Below are positions 40,421 through 48,675 of a stretch of 64,000 nt of DNA, piece by piece. The notes under the pieces were generated by a model, which worked only from the letters and a program-made list of their open reading frames with translations, was not told the DNA's origin and did no database searches. The position numbers and the translations under genes were made by a program. The stretch lies in the NCBI RefSeq assembly GCF_900110555.1, contig NZ_FOEE01000007.1:1-64000 (forward strand). The letters are read 5' to 3'. Each line of letters begins with the position of its first letter. Position 1 is the first letter of the stretch. The DNA comes from Trujillonella endophytica. GTDB lineage: Bacteria; Actinomycetota; Actinomycetes; Mycobacteriales; Geodermatophilaceae.

Positions 40421-40780
40421 ATGCCGCACTACCTGCTGACCGTGGTCCAGCCCGGCGACGGGACCCCGCCCCCGCCGGAGGTCCTGGAGCCGATCATGCG
40501 CGACACCGACGCGGTACACCGGGCGATGGTGGACGCCGGCTGCTGGGTCTTCGGGGGTGGGCTGCACCCGCCCGCGGCCGCCACGACGCTGCGCCCGAAG
40601 GACGGGGAGGTCCTGCTCGTCGACGGGCCGTTCGCCGAGGCCAAGGAGCACGTCGGCGGGTTCTCGGTGATCGACGTCCCGGACCTGGACGCCGCGCTCG
40701 ACTGGGGCCGGCGCCTGGTCGCCGCCACCACCCTGCCGATCGAGGTGCGCCCGTTCCACGACGGCTCGGGCACGCCCTGA
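40421..40780 (+). CDS. YciI/DGPF-domain protein
   Basis: A 119-residue dimeric ferredoxin-like alpha-beta protein. The DGPF signature is present (VDGPFAEAKEHVGGFSVID), with the N-terminal strand MPHYLLTVVQP. DGPF proteins sit next to ECF42 sigma genes in most actinobacteria and are their main targets, but their function is unknown. ATG 40421 has GAGGAG six bases away. The sigma gene follows after 5 bases. Confidence 0.93.
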   Translation: MPHYLLTVVQPGDGTPPPPEVLEPIMRDTDAVHRAMVDAGCWVFGGGLHPPAAATTLRPKDGEVLLVDGPFAEAKEHVGGFSVIDVPDLDAALDWGRRLVAATTLPIEVRPFHDGSGTP

Positions 40781-40785
40781 CCGGG

Positions 40786-42018
40786 ATGACCCCCGAGCTC
40801 GTCGAGGCCGTCTTCCGCGAGGCGTACGGCCGCGCGGTCGCCGTCCTGACCCGCCTCCTCGGTGACATCGGATCCGCCGAGGAGGCGGTGCAGGACGCCT
40901 TCGTGGTCGCGCTGCAACGGTGGCCCGCCGACGGCGTGCCGCCCGCCCCGGCCGGCTGGATCGTGACGACCGCCCGGAACCGGGCGATCGACCTGATGCG
41001 GCGCGAGGCCACCCGCGACGACCGGCACCGGCAGGCGGCGCGGCTGGCCGAGCCCGATCCCCCGCCCGAGGAGGGCGCCGTGCGCGACGACCGGCTCCGC
41101 ATGCTGTTCACCTGCTGCCACCCGGCGCTGGCGCTCCCCGCCCGCGTGGCGCTGACCCTCCGCCTCGTCGGCGGCCTGACCACCGCCGAGATCGCGCACG
41201 CCTTCGGGGTGCCCGAGGCGACGATGGCCCAGCGCCTCGTCCGGGCCAAGGGCAAGATCCGCGACGCGCGGATCCCCTACCGGGTGCCCACCGAGGCCGA
41301 CCTGCCCGACCGGCTGCCCGGCGTGCTCGCGGTCGTCTCCCTCGTCTTCACCGAGGGGCACACCGCGAGCTCCGGGTCGGGGCTGGTGCGCCCGGACCTG
41401 TGCGCGGAGGCGATCCGGCTGGGCCGGCAGCTGGTCGAGCTGATGCCCGACGAGCCGGAGGCACTCGGGCTGCTGGCGCTGATGCTCCTGACCGAGGCGC
41501 GGCGCCCGGCGCGGGTCTCGGCCACGGGCGACCTGGTGCCGCTGACCGAGCAGGACCGCTCCCGCTGGGACGCCGCGCTGATCGCGGAGGGGCAGGACCT
41601 GGTGCGCCGCTGCCTGCGCCGCAACGCCCCGGGGGCGTACCAGGTGCAGGCGGCGATCCAGGCGGTGCACGACGACGCCGCGACGGCGGCGGACACCGAC
41701 TGGCGGCAGGTCGTCGTCCTCTACGACCACCTGCTGACCCTGGCGCCCTCGCCGGTCGTCGCGCTGAACCGCGCGGTGGCCGTGGCGGAGGTCGACGGAC
41801 CGGCGGCGGGGCTGGCCGCCCTGGAGGGGGTGGAGCTACCCCGGTCGCACCTGCTGCCCGCCGTCCGCGCCGACCTGCTGCGGCGGCTGGGGCGCACCGG
41901 CGAGGCGCTGGACGCCTACGCCGCGGCGCTCGACCTGACCGGCAACGCGTCCGAGCGGGCGTTCCTGGAGCGCCGGCGCGACGAGCTGTCGGCAGCCCAC
42001 CGGTCGGCGCAGGCCTGA
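40786..42018 (+). CDS. ECF42-group sigma factor
   Basis: A 410-residue ECF sigma factor with a long C-terminal extension. Sigma region 2 spans about 1-80 (VEAVFREAYGRAVAVLTRLLG, SAEEAVQDAFVVALQRWP). Region 4 spans about 105-165 (LPARVALTLRLVGGLTTAEI, AFGVPEATMAQRLVRAKGKI). A DUF6596/TPR-type region follows (LTEARRPAR, YDHLLTLAPSPVVALNRAVA, RRLGRTGEALDAYAAAL). Group ECF42 lacks a classical anti-sigma factor and needs this extension. Runs on from the YciI gene. Confidence 0.93.
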   Translation: MTPELVEAVFREAYGRAVAVLTRLLGDIGSAEEAVQDAFVVALQRWPADGVPPAPAGWIVTTARNRAIDLMRREATRDDRHRQAARLAEPDPPPEEGAVRDDRLRMLFTCCHPALALPARVALTLRLVGGLTTAEIAHAFGVPEATMAQRLVRAKGKIRDARIPYRVPTEADLPDRLPGVLAVVSLVFTEGHTASSGSGLVRPDLCAEAIRLGRQLVELMPDEPEALGLLALMLLTEARRPARVSATGDLVPLTEQDRSRWDAALIAEGQDLVRRCLRRNAPGAYQVQAAIQAVHDDAATAADTDWRQVVVLYDHLLTLAPSPVVALNRAVAVAEVDGPAAGLAALEGVELPRSHLLPAVRADLLRRLGRTGEALDAYAAALDLTGNASERAFLERRRDELSAAHRSAQA

Positions 42019-42079
42019 GCCCGCGCCCGCCCGGCGACGGCGCCCCGCCGTGGCCCCCGGCTGGATAGCGTGCGCGCTC

Positions 42080-42922
42080 GTGGCCATCGACGACGACGCG
42101 CGGTACCAACTGCCCCCCGGCGCGCGGGGGGCCCGGCTGCAGGGCCGGGTCGCCCTCGTCACCGGCGGAGGGTCCGACGGGGAGTTCCTGGGCATCGGCG
42201 CGGCGACGGCGATCCTCTTCGCTGCCCAGGGCGCGCGGGTGGGGGTCGTCGACGTCTCCCCCGAGCGGGCGGCCCGGACCGTCCAGCGGATCAGCGACCT
42301 CGGCGGCGAGGGGCTGGTCGCCGAGGCCGACGTGACGGACACGCTCGCCTGTGCCCGGGCCGCCGATGCCGTGGCCGAGCGGTTCGGGCGCCTGGACGTG
42401 CTCGTCAACAACGCCGCGGTGTCCGGTGGCGGCACGGTCGTGGACATCGACGAGGAGGAGTGGGAGCGCCTGCTGCGGGTCAACCTCGGCGGCGTCATGC
42501 GGATGAGCCGCGCGGCGATCCCGCACCTGGTCCGGGCCGGTGGCGGCTCGGTCGTGCACGTGTCGTCGATCGCCGGTATGCGGGGGCTCGGCACCGCTGC
42601 CTACGCGGCGGCCAAGGGCGGCGTGCAGGCGCTGACCGCGGACATGGCCTACTCGCACGGGCCGGAGGGGATCCGGGTCAACTGCATCGTGCCGGGGCAC
42701 CTGCACACGCCCATGGGCTTCCATGGGTCGGCGCAGACGCGGCAGGTCCGGCGGCAGTCGGGCCTGCTGGACCGCGAGGGCGACGCCTGGGACGCCGCCT
42801 GGGCCGCCCTGTTCCTCGCCTGCGACGAGTCGCGGTGGATCACGGGGGTGCTGCTGCCCGTGGACGCCGGGACGACCGCGACGACGCACTTCGCCGTCCG
42901 CCGCCGGCTGGGCGATGTGTAG
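42080..42922 (+). CDS. SDR family oxidoreductase
   Basis: A 280-residue short-chain dehydrogenase/reductase. The cofactor motif is split by a short insertion: TGGGSDGEFLGIGAATA. NNAAVSG, HVSSIAGM (catalytic Ser) and YAAAKGG (YxxxK) are all present. The C-terminal WITGVLLPVDAG is the usual final strand. GTG 42080 gives a 26-residue lead-in. It follows the sigma gene by 61 bases and may be part of the ECF42 cluster. Substrate unknown. Confidence 0.89.
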   Translation: MAIDDDARYQLPPGARGARLQGRVALVTGGGSDGEFLGIGAATAILFAAQGARVGVVDVSPERAARTVQRISDLGGEGLVAEADVTDTLACARAADAVAERFGRLDVLVNNAAVSGGGTVVDIDEEEWERLLRVNLGGVMRMSRAAIPHLVRAGGGSVVHVSSIAGMRGLGTAAYAAAKGGVQALTADMAYSHGPEGIRVNCIVPGHLHTPMGFHGSAQTRQVRRQSGLLDREGDAWDAAWAALFLACDESRWITGVLLPVDAGTTATTHFAVRRRLGDV

Positions 42923-42978
42923 CGGCCGCCTTCGCACCGTCCGCGATGAGTTCCCGGGCGGGGCGCGGTCGGAGGGGT

Positions 42979-43254
42979 ATGAGCTCCCCCCTGGACGTCA
43001 CCTTCACCGCGCCGATCGAGAAGGACGGCGCCTTCGCCACCTACCTGACCGTGCCGCGCTCGGCGGAGCTCCTGGGCACCCGCCGCGCGGTCAAGGTCAC
43101 CGGGACCACCGACGGGCATCCGTTCGCCGCGACCCTCATGCCGTCGGGCGCGGGGCCGCACTGGCTGCCGCTGCGCGCGGCGATCTGCACGGCGATCGGG
43201 AAGAGCGCGGCCGGCGAGCAGGTCACCGTCCACCTGCAGCAGCGGCTGAGCTGA
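42979..43254 (+). CDS. DUF1905 domain protein
   Basis: A 91-residue beta-rich protein of the DUF1905 family: LDVTFTAPIEKDGAFATYL, VPRSAELLGTRRAVKVTGT and ATLMPSGAGPHWLPLRAAI. Members are often fused or next to a YdeI-type domain, absent here. ATG 42979 has GGAGG close upstream. It is followed by the broken VOC gene and the RibD-like gene. Confidence 0.87.
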   Translation: MSSPLDVTFTAPIEKDGAFATYLTVPRSAELLGTRRAVKVTGTTDGHPFAATLMPSGAGPHWLPLRAAICTAIGKSAAGEQVTVHLQQRLS

Positions 43255-43265
43255 GGGCGCCCGCC

Positions 43266-43364
43266 GTGCGCGAGGTGGACGAGGACGGGGGCCGGCACGC
43301 GACGTTCCGCGACCCATACGGCAACGAGGTCTCCTTCGGCGGACCTCCCGAGGAGGACTCCTGA
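43266..43364 (+). pseudogene. C-terminal remnant of a VOC/glyoxalase gene
   Basis: Thirty-two codons read VREVDEDGGRHATFRDPYGN followed by EVSFGGPPEEDS and a stop. This is the last strand of a VOC (glyoxalase/bleomycin-resistance) protein, where a DPxGN segment precedes the metal-site glutamate. The other 80-90 residues are missing; the upstream bases belong to DUF1905. The remnant stop overlaps the next ATG (TGATG). VOC genes are common ECF42 targets, so this is probably a decayed member of the cluster. Confidence 0.75.
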
Positions 43365-43924
43365 TGCGCGACGTCACGTACTCGCTCAGCGCCACGCTCG
43401 ACGGCTTCGTCAAGGGACCGGACGGCGGTTTCGACTGGTCGGTGCCCGACGAGGAGGTCTTCCGCCTCGCCACCGACGAGGTGCGGCGGGCCGGCGTCCA
43501 CCTGATGGGCCGTCGGCTGTACGAGGCGATGCTGTACTGGGAGCCGGACCGGGCGCCGGCCCTCGGCGACCTGGAACTCGTGTTCGCCGACCTCTGGCGG
43601 CGGCTCCCCAAGGTGGTGTTCTCCACGACGCTGACGTCCGTGGAGGGCAACGCCCGGCTGGCCTCCGGAGGCCTGGCGGAGGAGATCGACCGGCTGCGCG
43701 CCGAGCCGGGCGAGGGCGACATCGCGATCGGTGGTGCGGCCCTCGCCGCCCAGGCGGCCGACCTGGGGCTCATCGACGAGTACCGGGTCCGGGTCTACCC
43801 GGTACTCGTCGGCGGTGGCACGCCCTACTTCGCCCGGAACGAGCGCCAGGTCGGCCTCGAGCTCGTCGAGAGCCGCGCCTTCGACTCGGGCGTCGTCTAC
43901 CTCCGCCACCGCGTGGTGCGTTGA
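43364..43924 (+). CDS. RibD C-terminal / DHFR-like reductase
   Basis: A 186-residue protein with the dihydrofolate-reductase-like fold of RibD C-terminal domains. Landmarks are YSLSATLDGFVKGPDGGFDW, HLMGRRLYEAM, the NADPH-binding GDIAIGGAALAAQAADLGLI and YPVLVGGGTPYF. Such proteins are frequent ECF42-cluster members of unknown substrate. The ATG at 43364 overlaps the stop of the VOC remnant, so translation may still depend on read-through from the fragment. Confidence 0.9.
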   Translation: MRDVTYSLSATLDGFVKGPDGGFDWSVPDEEVFRLATDEVRRAGVHLMGRRLYEAMLYWEPDRAPALGDLELVFADLWRRLPKVVFSTTLTSVEGNARLASGGLAEEIDRLRAEPGEGDIAIGGAALAAQAADLGLIDEYRVRVYPVLVGGGTPYFARNERQVGLELVESRAFDSGVVYLRHRVVR

Positions 43925-43979
43925 CCCCGGACGGCGAGTCGCCTGCCCGGCGACCACTCTGCGAGCAGGTTCCCGACCC

Positions 43980-44045
43980 TGCCGGCGGGATCCGGCCGGC
44001 AACGACCCGAACCCGCCCGCAGCGTGCTGCCGGCCGGGCGGCCGG
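43980..44045. terminator. hairpins between convergent genes
   Basis: TGCCGG (43980-43985) pairs with CCGGCA (43996-44001), and CCGGCC (44030-44035) pairs with GGCCGG (44040-44045). Both lie between the convergent RibD-like gene and arfB. The stems are short, but the place is right for a two-way terminator. Confidence 0.35.
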
Positions 44046-44057
44046 TCGGGCGGCGGG

Positions 44058-44510
44058 TCAGTCCCAGGTGGTGCGGCGGCGCTTGAGCTCGCCGCGCTGC
44101 TTCTTCGCCGTGATCCGCCGCTCCTGCGAGCCGCGGGTGGGCTTGGTGCGCCGCCGGGCCGGCGGCGGTGGTGCCAGGGCCGCCCGGAGGACGGCGGCCA
44201 GCCGCTCGCGGGCCGCCTGCCGGTTCCGCAGCTGCTGACGGTGCTCGGACGCGACGACGGTGAGGACGCCGTCCACCAGCCGGCTCCCCAGCCGCTCGGT
44301 CAGCCGGGCCCGCTGCGCGTCGCGGAGCCCCGGGATCGAGAGGGGCGCCACGGAGAGCTCGACCCGCGAGTCGGCCGTGTTCACGCCCTGCCCACCCGGG
44401 CCGGACGAGCGGGAGAACCGCCAGCGCAGGTCCGCCGCGGGGACGACGAGCGCGCCGGTGACCGGGAGGTCACCCGCGGCGTCGTCGGACCGGGAGGCGT
44501 AGGAGGGCAC
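44058..44510 (-). CDS. arfB: alternative ribosome-rescue factor ArfB
   Basis: A 150-residue class I release-factor-like peptidyl-tRNA hydrolase that frees ribosomes stalled on mRNA ends. The GGQ catalytic motif is in SRSSGPGGQGVNTADSRV. The C-terminal tail is highly basic (RRITAKKQRGELKRRR), as needed to enter the mRNA channel. GTG 44510 is chosen from family length, with GGAG nine bases upstream. The open frame further upstream has no family similarity. Confidence 0.93.
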   Translation of the reverse strand: MPSYASRSDDAAGDLPVTGALVVPAADLRWRFSRSSGPGGQGVNTADSRVELSVAPLSIPGLRDAQRARLTERLGSRLVDGVLTVVASEHRQQLRNRQAARERLAAVLRAALAPPPPARRRTKPTRGSQERRITAKKQRGELKRRRTTWD

Positions 44511-44898
44511 CGGAACATTCTCCGCGCGGCGGCAAGCGGGTTCTCGGCCGGCGGCCGGAACCGGGTCGGCTCCCCCGGCCACGCCCGGCCGGCAGCGCAC
44601 GAGCCGGCAGCGCACCAGCCGGCGCAGCGTCGGCCAGGAGCCCCGCCGGTTCCGTGACCGCTGCGCCGTCGTCGTCCCCCACCGCTGCTCCGGATGAACA
44701 CCACGTGCCGAGCTCCGTTCCGTGCGGGAACGGGCTGGCACTGCCGCGCGACGGCGACGGCCACGGCGCGGCCGATGCGGCGCTGCGTCTCGGGGCGGGG
44801 TGACGACACGGGGGTTCCTCCTGCGGCGCGCGGCGCGGGGGCTGCTCCCCCGCCGCCTCGCCTGCCCGGCCGACCGCGGCAGGACCCCCGGACAGCAC
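44511..44898. other. gap without a recognised gene
   Basis: Nearly 390 bases upstream of arfB with several open frames but no family-like protein. It contains a 15-base direct repeat (44588-44623) and a CCGTTCC/GGAACGG hairpin at 44715-44733. The sequence looks like intergenic or decayed DNA. Confidence 0.5.
44588..44623. repeat. 15-bp tandem repeat
   Basis: GCCGGCAGCGCAC occurs at 44588-44600 and 44603-44615, and a third partial copy GCCGGC starts at 44618, all at a 15-base period. No function is apparent. Confidence 0.6.
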
Positions 44899-44932
44899 GG
44901 AACCGGCCGAGCGGAGTGCGTCGGCCGGTTCC
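44899..44932 (-). terminator. terminator of the 40-residue gene
   Basis: GGAACCGGCCGA (44899-44910) and TCGGCCGGTTCC (44921-44932) form a perfect 12-base-pair stem with a 10-base loop. It lies 22 bases past the stop of the small minus-strand gene and supports that gene being real. Confidence 0.75.
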
Positions 44933-44954
44933 CGTTCGTGCGTGTGCCGCGCGG

Positions 44955-45077
44955 TCAGACCGCGCGCGATCCCTGCTGCGCCGCCGTCGGCAGCTCCCAG
45001 CGCATCTCCATGTGCCGGTGCCCCGCCTTGTCGACGACGAGCACCCACCTCACCAGCGGTCGTTCCTCAACCCGCAT
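44955..45077 (-). CDS. 40-residue conserved-looking small protein
   Basis: A small gene reading MRVEERPLVRWVLVVDKAGH then RHMEMRWELPTAAQQGSRAV. The arrangement (strand, D-x-G-H turn, HMEMRWELP) recalls short actinobacterial proteins of unknown function. Support comes from ATG with a purine-rich GAGAGGTGG upstream (45093-45085), a possible -10 TAAGGT (45122-45117) and a perfect terminator after the stop. It has no signal peptide or membrane helix. A PHO box ends 17 bases before its ATG. Confidence 0.65.
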   Translation of the reverse strand: MRVEERPLVRWVLVVDKAGHRHMEMRWELPTAAQQGSRAV

Positions 45078-45093
45078 CGCCGCGCCACCTCTC

Positions 45094-45137
45094 GTTCACC
45101 TGTTGTTCACCTTCTGACCTTAGTCGGTTCACCCCAC
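45094..45137 (+). promoter_or_regulatory. PHO box, four 11-bp units
   Basis: GTTCACC occurs at 45094, 45105 and 45127, with a degenerate unit GACCTTA at 45116: four consecutive 11-base direct repeats, three with a perfect GTTCACC. This is the Streptomyces PhoP operator design (also bound by RegX3-type orthologues). It lies between the divergent 40-residue gene and the helicase. A further 11-base pair, GTGAC-N6-GTGAC (45155-45170), follows and resembles a GlnR half-site pair. Which gene is controlled is not clear. Confidence 0.78.
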
Positions 45138-45245
45138 ACATCTCGGGAGGTTCTGTGACCGTTTCGTGACGGAGGGTCCGACGAGCGGGACGGAACGGGC
45201 GCCTGCGCGGGAAGCCACGGGCCGTCAGGCACGCTGGTGCGCACG

Positions 45246-47807
45246 ATGACCACCACCTCCGCCCCTCCCCTGCTGGACGACCCGGCCGACCTCGCGCCGC
45301 TGCGGGCCCGCGGGGACGACGCCGACGAGCTGTTCACCGCCTTCGCCGCCTGGGCCGAGGCCGGCGGGACGACGCTCTACCCGGCGCAGGAGGAGGCGCT
45401 GATCGAGCTGCTCAGCGGCGCGAACGTCGTCCTCGCGACGCCGACCGGCTCCGGCAAGTCGCTGGTGGCGACCGGCGCGCAGTACGCGGCGCTGGCCGGC
45501 GGGCGGCGCAGCTACTACACGGCGCCGATCAAGGCACTGGTCAGCGAGAAGTTCTTCGCGCTGTGCGGGGTCTTCGGCGCGGCCAACGTCGGCATGCTCA
45601 CCGGCGACGCCGCGGTGAACCGGGACGCGCCGATCATCGCCTGCACCGCCGAGATCCTCGCCAACATCGCGCTGCGCGAGGGCAACGAGGGCATCGGCCG
45701 CGAGCACCCGCTGGTCGTCATGGACGAGTTCCACTTCTACGGCGACCCCGACCGCGGCTGGGCCTGGCAGGTGCCCCTGCTGGAGCTGACCGGGGCGCAG
45801 TTCCTGCTGATGAGCGCCACCCTCGGCGACACCACCGACCTGCGCGAGGACCTCACCCGGCGCACCGGCCGGCCCACCGCGCTGGTGGCCAGCGCGCAGC
45901 GGCCGGTGCCCCTGCACCACTACTACGCGACGACCCCGATGCACGAGACGATCCAGGAGCTGCTGGACACGCGGCAGGCGCCGGTCTACGTCGTCCACTT
46001 CACCCAGGCCTCCGCACTGGAGCGCGCCCAGGCGCTGATGAGCGTGAACGTCTGCAGCAAGGAGGAGAAGGCCGCGATCGCCGACATGATCGGCGGCTTC
46101 CGCTTCACCTCCGCCTTCGGGACGACGCTCTCTCGGCTGGTCCGCCACGGCATCGGCGTCCACCACGCCGGGATGTTGCCCAAGTACCGGCGGCTGGTGG
46201 AGCAGCTGGCCCAGGCGGGGCTGCTCAAGGTCATCTGCGGCACCGACACCCTCGGCGTCGGGATCAACGTGCCGATCCGCACGGTCGTGTTCTCCGCGCT
46301 GAGCAAGTACGACGGCACCCGCACCCGGTTGCTGCAGGTGCGCGAGTTCCACCAGATCGCCGGGCGGGCGGGGCGCGCCGGGTACGACACGGCCGGCACC
46401 GTCGTCGTCCAGGCGCCCGAGCACGAGGTGGAGAACCTCAAGCAGTTCGCCAAGGTCGCCGACGACCCGAAGAAACGCCGCAAGCTGGTCCGCAAGAAGG
46501 TGCCCGACGGCATGGTGCCGTGGAGCGAGGCGACGATGAACCGGCTGGTCGAGGGCGAGCCCGAGAAGCTGACCAGCCACATGCGGGTGACGACGGCGAT
46601 GGTGCTCGACGTCGTCGACCGCCCCGGCGATCCCTTCGCGGCGATGCGCCGGCTGCTGACGGACAACCACGAGCCGCGCGCCAAGCAGCTGAAGCTCATC
46701 CGCGACGCGATCGGCATCGCCCGATCGCTGCTGCAGGCCGGCGTCCTGGAGCGCCTCGCCGAGCCGGAGCCCGACGGCCGGCGCTACGACCTGACGCTGG
46801 ACCTGCCGCCGGACTTCGCCCTCAACCAGCCGCTGTCGACCTTCGCGCTGGCCGCGATCGAGCTGCTGGACCCCGAGAGCGACACCTACGTCCTCGACGT
46901 GGTCAGCGTGATCGAGGCGACCCTCGACGACCCCCGGCAGATCCTCGCCGCGCAGCTGAACAAGGCCAAGGGCGAGGCCGTCGCGCAGATGAAGGCCGAG
47001 GGCATCGAGTACGAGGAGCGGATGGAGCTGCTCGAGGAGATCAGCTACCCCAAGCCGCTGGCGGAGCTGCTCGGCCACGCCTTCGAGGTCTACCGGCGGA
47101 CCAACCCCTGGGCCGCCGACGGGCAGCTGTCCCCGAAGTCGGTGGTGCGGGACATGTGGGAACGGGCGATGACGTTCCGCGAGCTGGTCAACGACTACGG
47201 CCTGACCCGCGCCGAGGGGGCCGTGCTCCGCTACCTCTCCGACGCGTTCAAGGCGCTGCGGTCGGGCGTGCCCGCGGCCGCGCGCACCGAGGAGGTGACC
47301 GATCTCGTCGAGTGGCTGGGCGAGCTCGTGCGCCAGGTCGACTCGTCGCTGCTGGACGAGTGGGAGTCCCTCACCGATCCCGACCATCCCCTGGACCAGC
47401 CGGTCGCCGTGCCCGCGAGGCCGCGGCCGCTCACCGGCAACGCGCGGGCGTTCACCGCGATGGTCCGCAACGCGCTGTTCCTCCGCGTGCAGCTGTGGGG
47501 CCGCCGCCGCTGGTACGACCTCGGCGAGCTCGACGCCGGCGCCGGGTGGGACGCCGACCGCTGGGGCGAGGTCGTGCGGGCCTACTTCGCCGACCACGAC
47601 GAGCTGAACACCGGCGGGGACGCCCGCGGGCCGGCCCTGCTGATCTGGGACAAGGACTCCCCCGGCGTGTGGCGGGTCCGGCAGATCGTCGACGATCCGG
47701 CCGGCGACCACGACTGGGGCATCGACGCCGAGGTCGACCTCGAGGCCTCTGACGACGAGGGCGCGCTCGTCCTCCGGGTGGTCGACGCCGGGCGCCGCGA
47801 CGGATGA
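45246..47807 (+). CDS. DEAD/DEAH-box helicase with DUF3516
   Basis: An 853-residue superfamily 2 helicase. Motif I is ATPTGSGKS, motif II DEFH (VVMDEFHFYGD), motif III SATLGD and motif VI QIAGRAGRAGYD. The region 240-300 has VHHAGMLPKYRRL. The C-terminal half is the DUF3516 type (LEEISYPKPLAELLGHAFEV, LIWDKDSPGVWRVRQIVDD) found only with this actinobacterial Ski2-like group. A probable RNA or DNA helicase of unknown target. ATG 45246 is used; a GTG lies three codons earlier. Confidence 0.92.
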   Translation: MTTTSAPPLLDDPADLAPLRARGDDADELFTAFAAWAEAGGTTLYPAQEEALIELLSGANVVLATPTGSGKSLVATGAQYAALAGGRRSYYTAPIKALVSEKFFALCGVFGAANVGMLTGDAAVNRDAPIIACTAEILANIALREGNEGIGREHPLVVMDEFHFYGDPDRGWAWQVPLLELTGAQFLLMSATLGDTTDLREDLTRRTGRPTALVASAQRPVPLHHYYATTPMHETIQELLDTRQAPVYVVHFTQASALERAQALMSVNVCSKEEKAAIADMIGGFRFTSAFGTTLSRLVRHGIGVHHAGMLPKYRRLVEQLAQAGLLKVICGTDTLGVGINVPIRTVVFSALSKYDGTRTRLLQVREFHQIAGRAGRAGYDTAGTVVVQAPEHEVENLKQFAKVADDPKKRRKLVRKKVPDGMVPWSEATMNRLVEGEPEKLTSHMRVTTAMVLDVVDRPGDPFAAMRRLLTDNHEPRAKQLKLIRDAIGIARSLLQAGVLERLAEPEPDGRRYDLTLDLPPDFALNQPLSTFALAAIELLDPESDTYVLDVVSVIEATLDDPRQILAAQLNKAKGEAVAQMKAEGIEYEERMELLEEISYPKPLAELLGHAFEVYRRTNPWAADGQLSPKSVVRDMWERAMTFRELVNDYGLTRAEGAVLRYLSDAFKALRSGVPAAARTEEVTDLVEWLGELVRQVDSSLLDEWESLTDPDHPLDQPVAVPARPRPLTGNARAFTAMVRNALFLRVQLWGRRRWYDLGELDAGAGWDADRWGEVVRAYFADHDELNTGGDARGPALLIWDKDSPGVWRVRQIVDDPAGDHDWGIDAEVDLEASDDEGALVLRVVDAGRRDG

Positions 47808-47889
47808 CGACGGACCCCGCCGCCCCCCATCGCCACCCGCAGGCCCGCGGCGGAGCCCTGTGGCTCAGCCGACCCACCGGACGACGTGC

Positions 47890-48675
47890 ATGACCGTCTG
47901 GGAGATGCTCGCCGTCGCCGCGGCGGGCCTGGCCGCGGGCGGCATCAACGCCGTCGTCGGCTCGGGCACGCTGGTGACCTTTCCCGTGCTGCTGGCCACC
48001 GGGCTGCCGCCGGTCACCGCCAGCGTGTCCAACAGCCTGGGCCTGGTGCCCGGCAACGTCGCGGGGGCGATCGGTTACCGCCGCGAGCTGACCGGCCAGC
48101 GCCGGCTGCTGCTGACCCTGCTGCCGGCCTCGGTGCTCGGCGCCCTGACCGGCGCGTTCCTGCTGCTGCACCTGCCGGCCGCCGCGTTCGAGGCGATCGT
48201 GCCCGGGCTGGTCGCGCTGGCCGTCGTCCTCGTCGCCGTGCAGCCGCTGCTGCAGCGCTCCCTGGCCCGCCGGCGCGCGGCGGCCGGCGAGGCCGGCCCG
48301 GTGACCGTCGGGCGCGGCCGGCGGGCCGCGCTCGTCGCGGGCGCCTACGCCACCGGTACCTACGGCGGCTACTTCTCGGCCAGCCAGGGGATGCTGCAGA
48401 TCGGCGTCTTCGGCCTGCTGCTGCCCGAGCCGCTGCAACGGCTGAACGCGATCAAGAACGTGCTGACCTCCGCCGTCAACGCGGTCGCCGCGGTGACCTA
48501 CATCGTGGTCGCGAGCGACCGGGTGGACTGGGCGGCGGCCGGGCTCGTGGCCGCCGGCTCCGTGGTCGGCGGCTACCTCGGCGGGCGCTTCGGCCGGCGC
48601 CTGCACCCCACCGCGCTGCGGGCCGCCATCGTCGCGCTGGGCCTCGTGGCGATCGCCGTGCTGCTGACCCGATGA
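47890..48675 (+). CDS. TauE/SafE family transporter 1
   Basis: A 261-residue integral membrane protein with about seven to eight helices. The TauE/SafE signature appears twice, as GGINAVVGSGTLVTFPVLLA near the start and TGTYGGYFSASQGMLQIG in the middle. The family moves sulfite, sulfoacetate and other organic anions across the membrane. ATG 47890. Its stop overlaps the start of a second TauE gene (ATGA). Confidence 0.9.
   Translation: MTVWEMLAVAAAGLAAGGINAVVGSGTLVTFPVLLATGLPPVTASVSNSLGLVPGNVAGAIGYRRELTGQRRLLLTLLPASVLGALTGAFLLLHLPAAAFEAIVPGLVALAVVLVAVQPLLQRSLARRRAAAGEAGPVTVGRGRRAALVAGAYATGTYGGYFSASQGMLQIGVFGLLLPEPLQRLNAIKNVLTSAVNAVAAVTYIVVASDRVDWAAAGLVAAGSVVGGYLGGRFGRRLHPTALRAAIVALGLVAIAVLLTR

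Noticed and set aside
44381-44809. A minus-strand 142-codon frame upstream of arfB (MSSPRPETQRR...)
   Set aside because: Only its first 40 residues look at all protein-like, there is no ribosome site, and the rest shadows arfB in another frame.
44694-45158. Plus-strand frames opposite the 40-residue gene
   Set aside because: No family resemblance or ribosome site; the minus-strand small gene with its terminator explains the region better.
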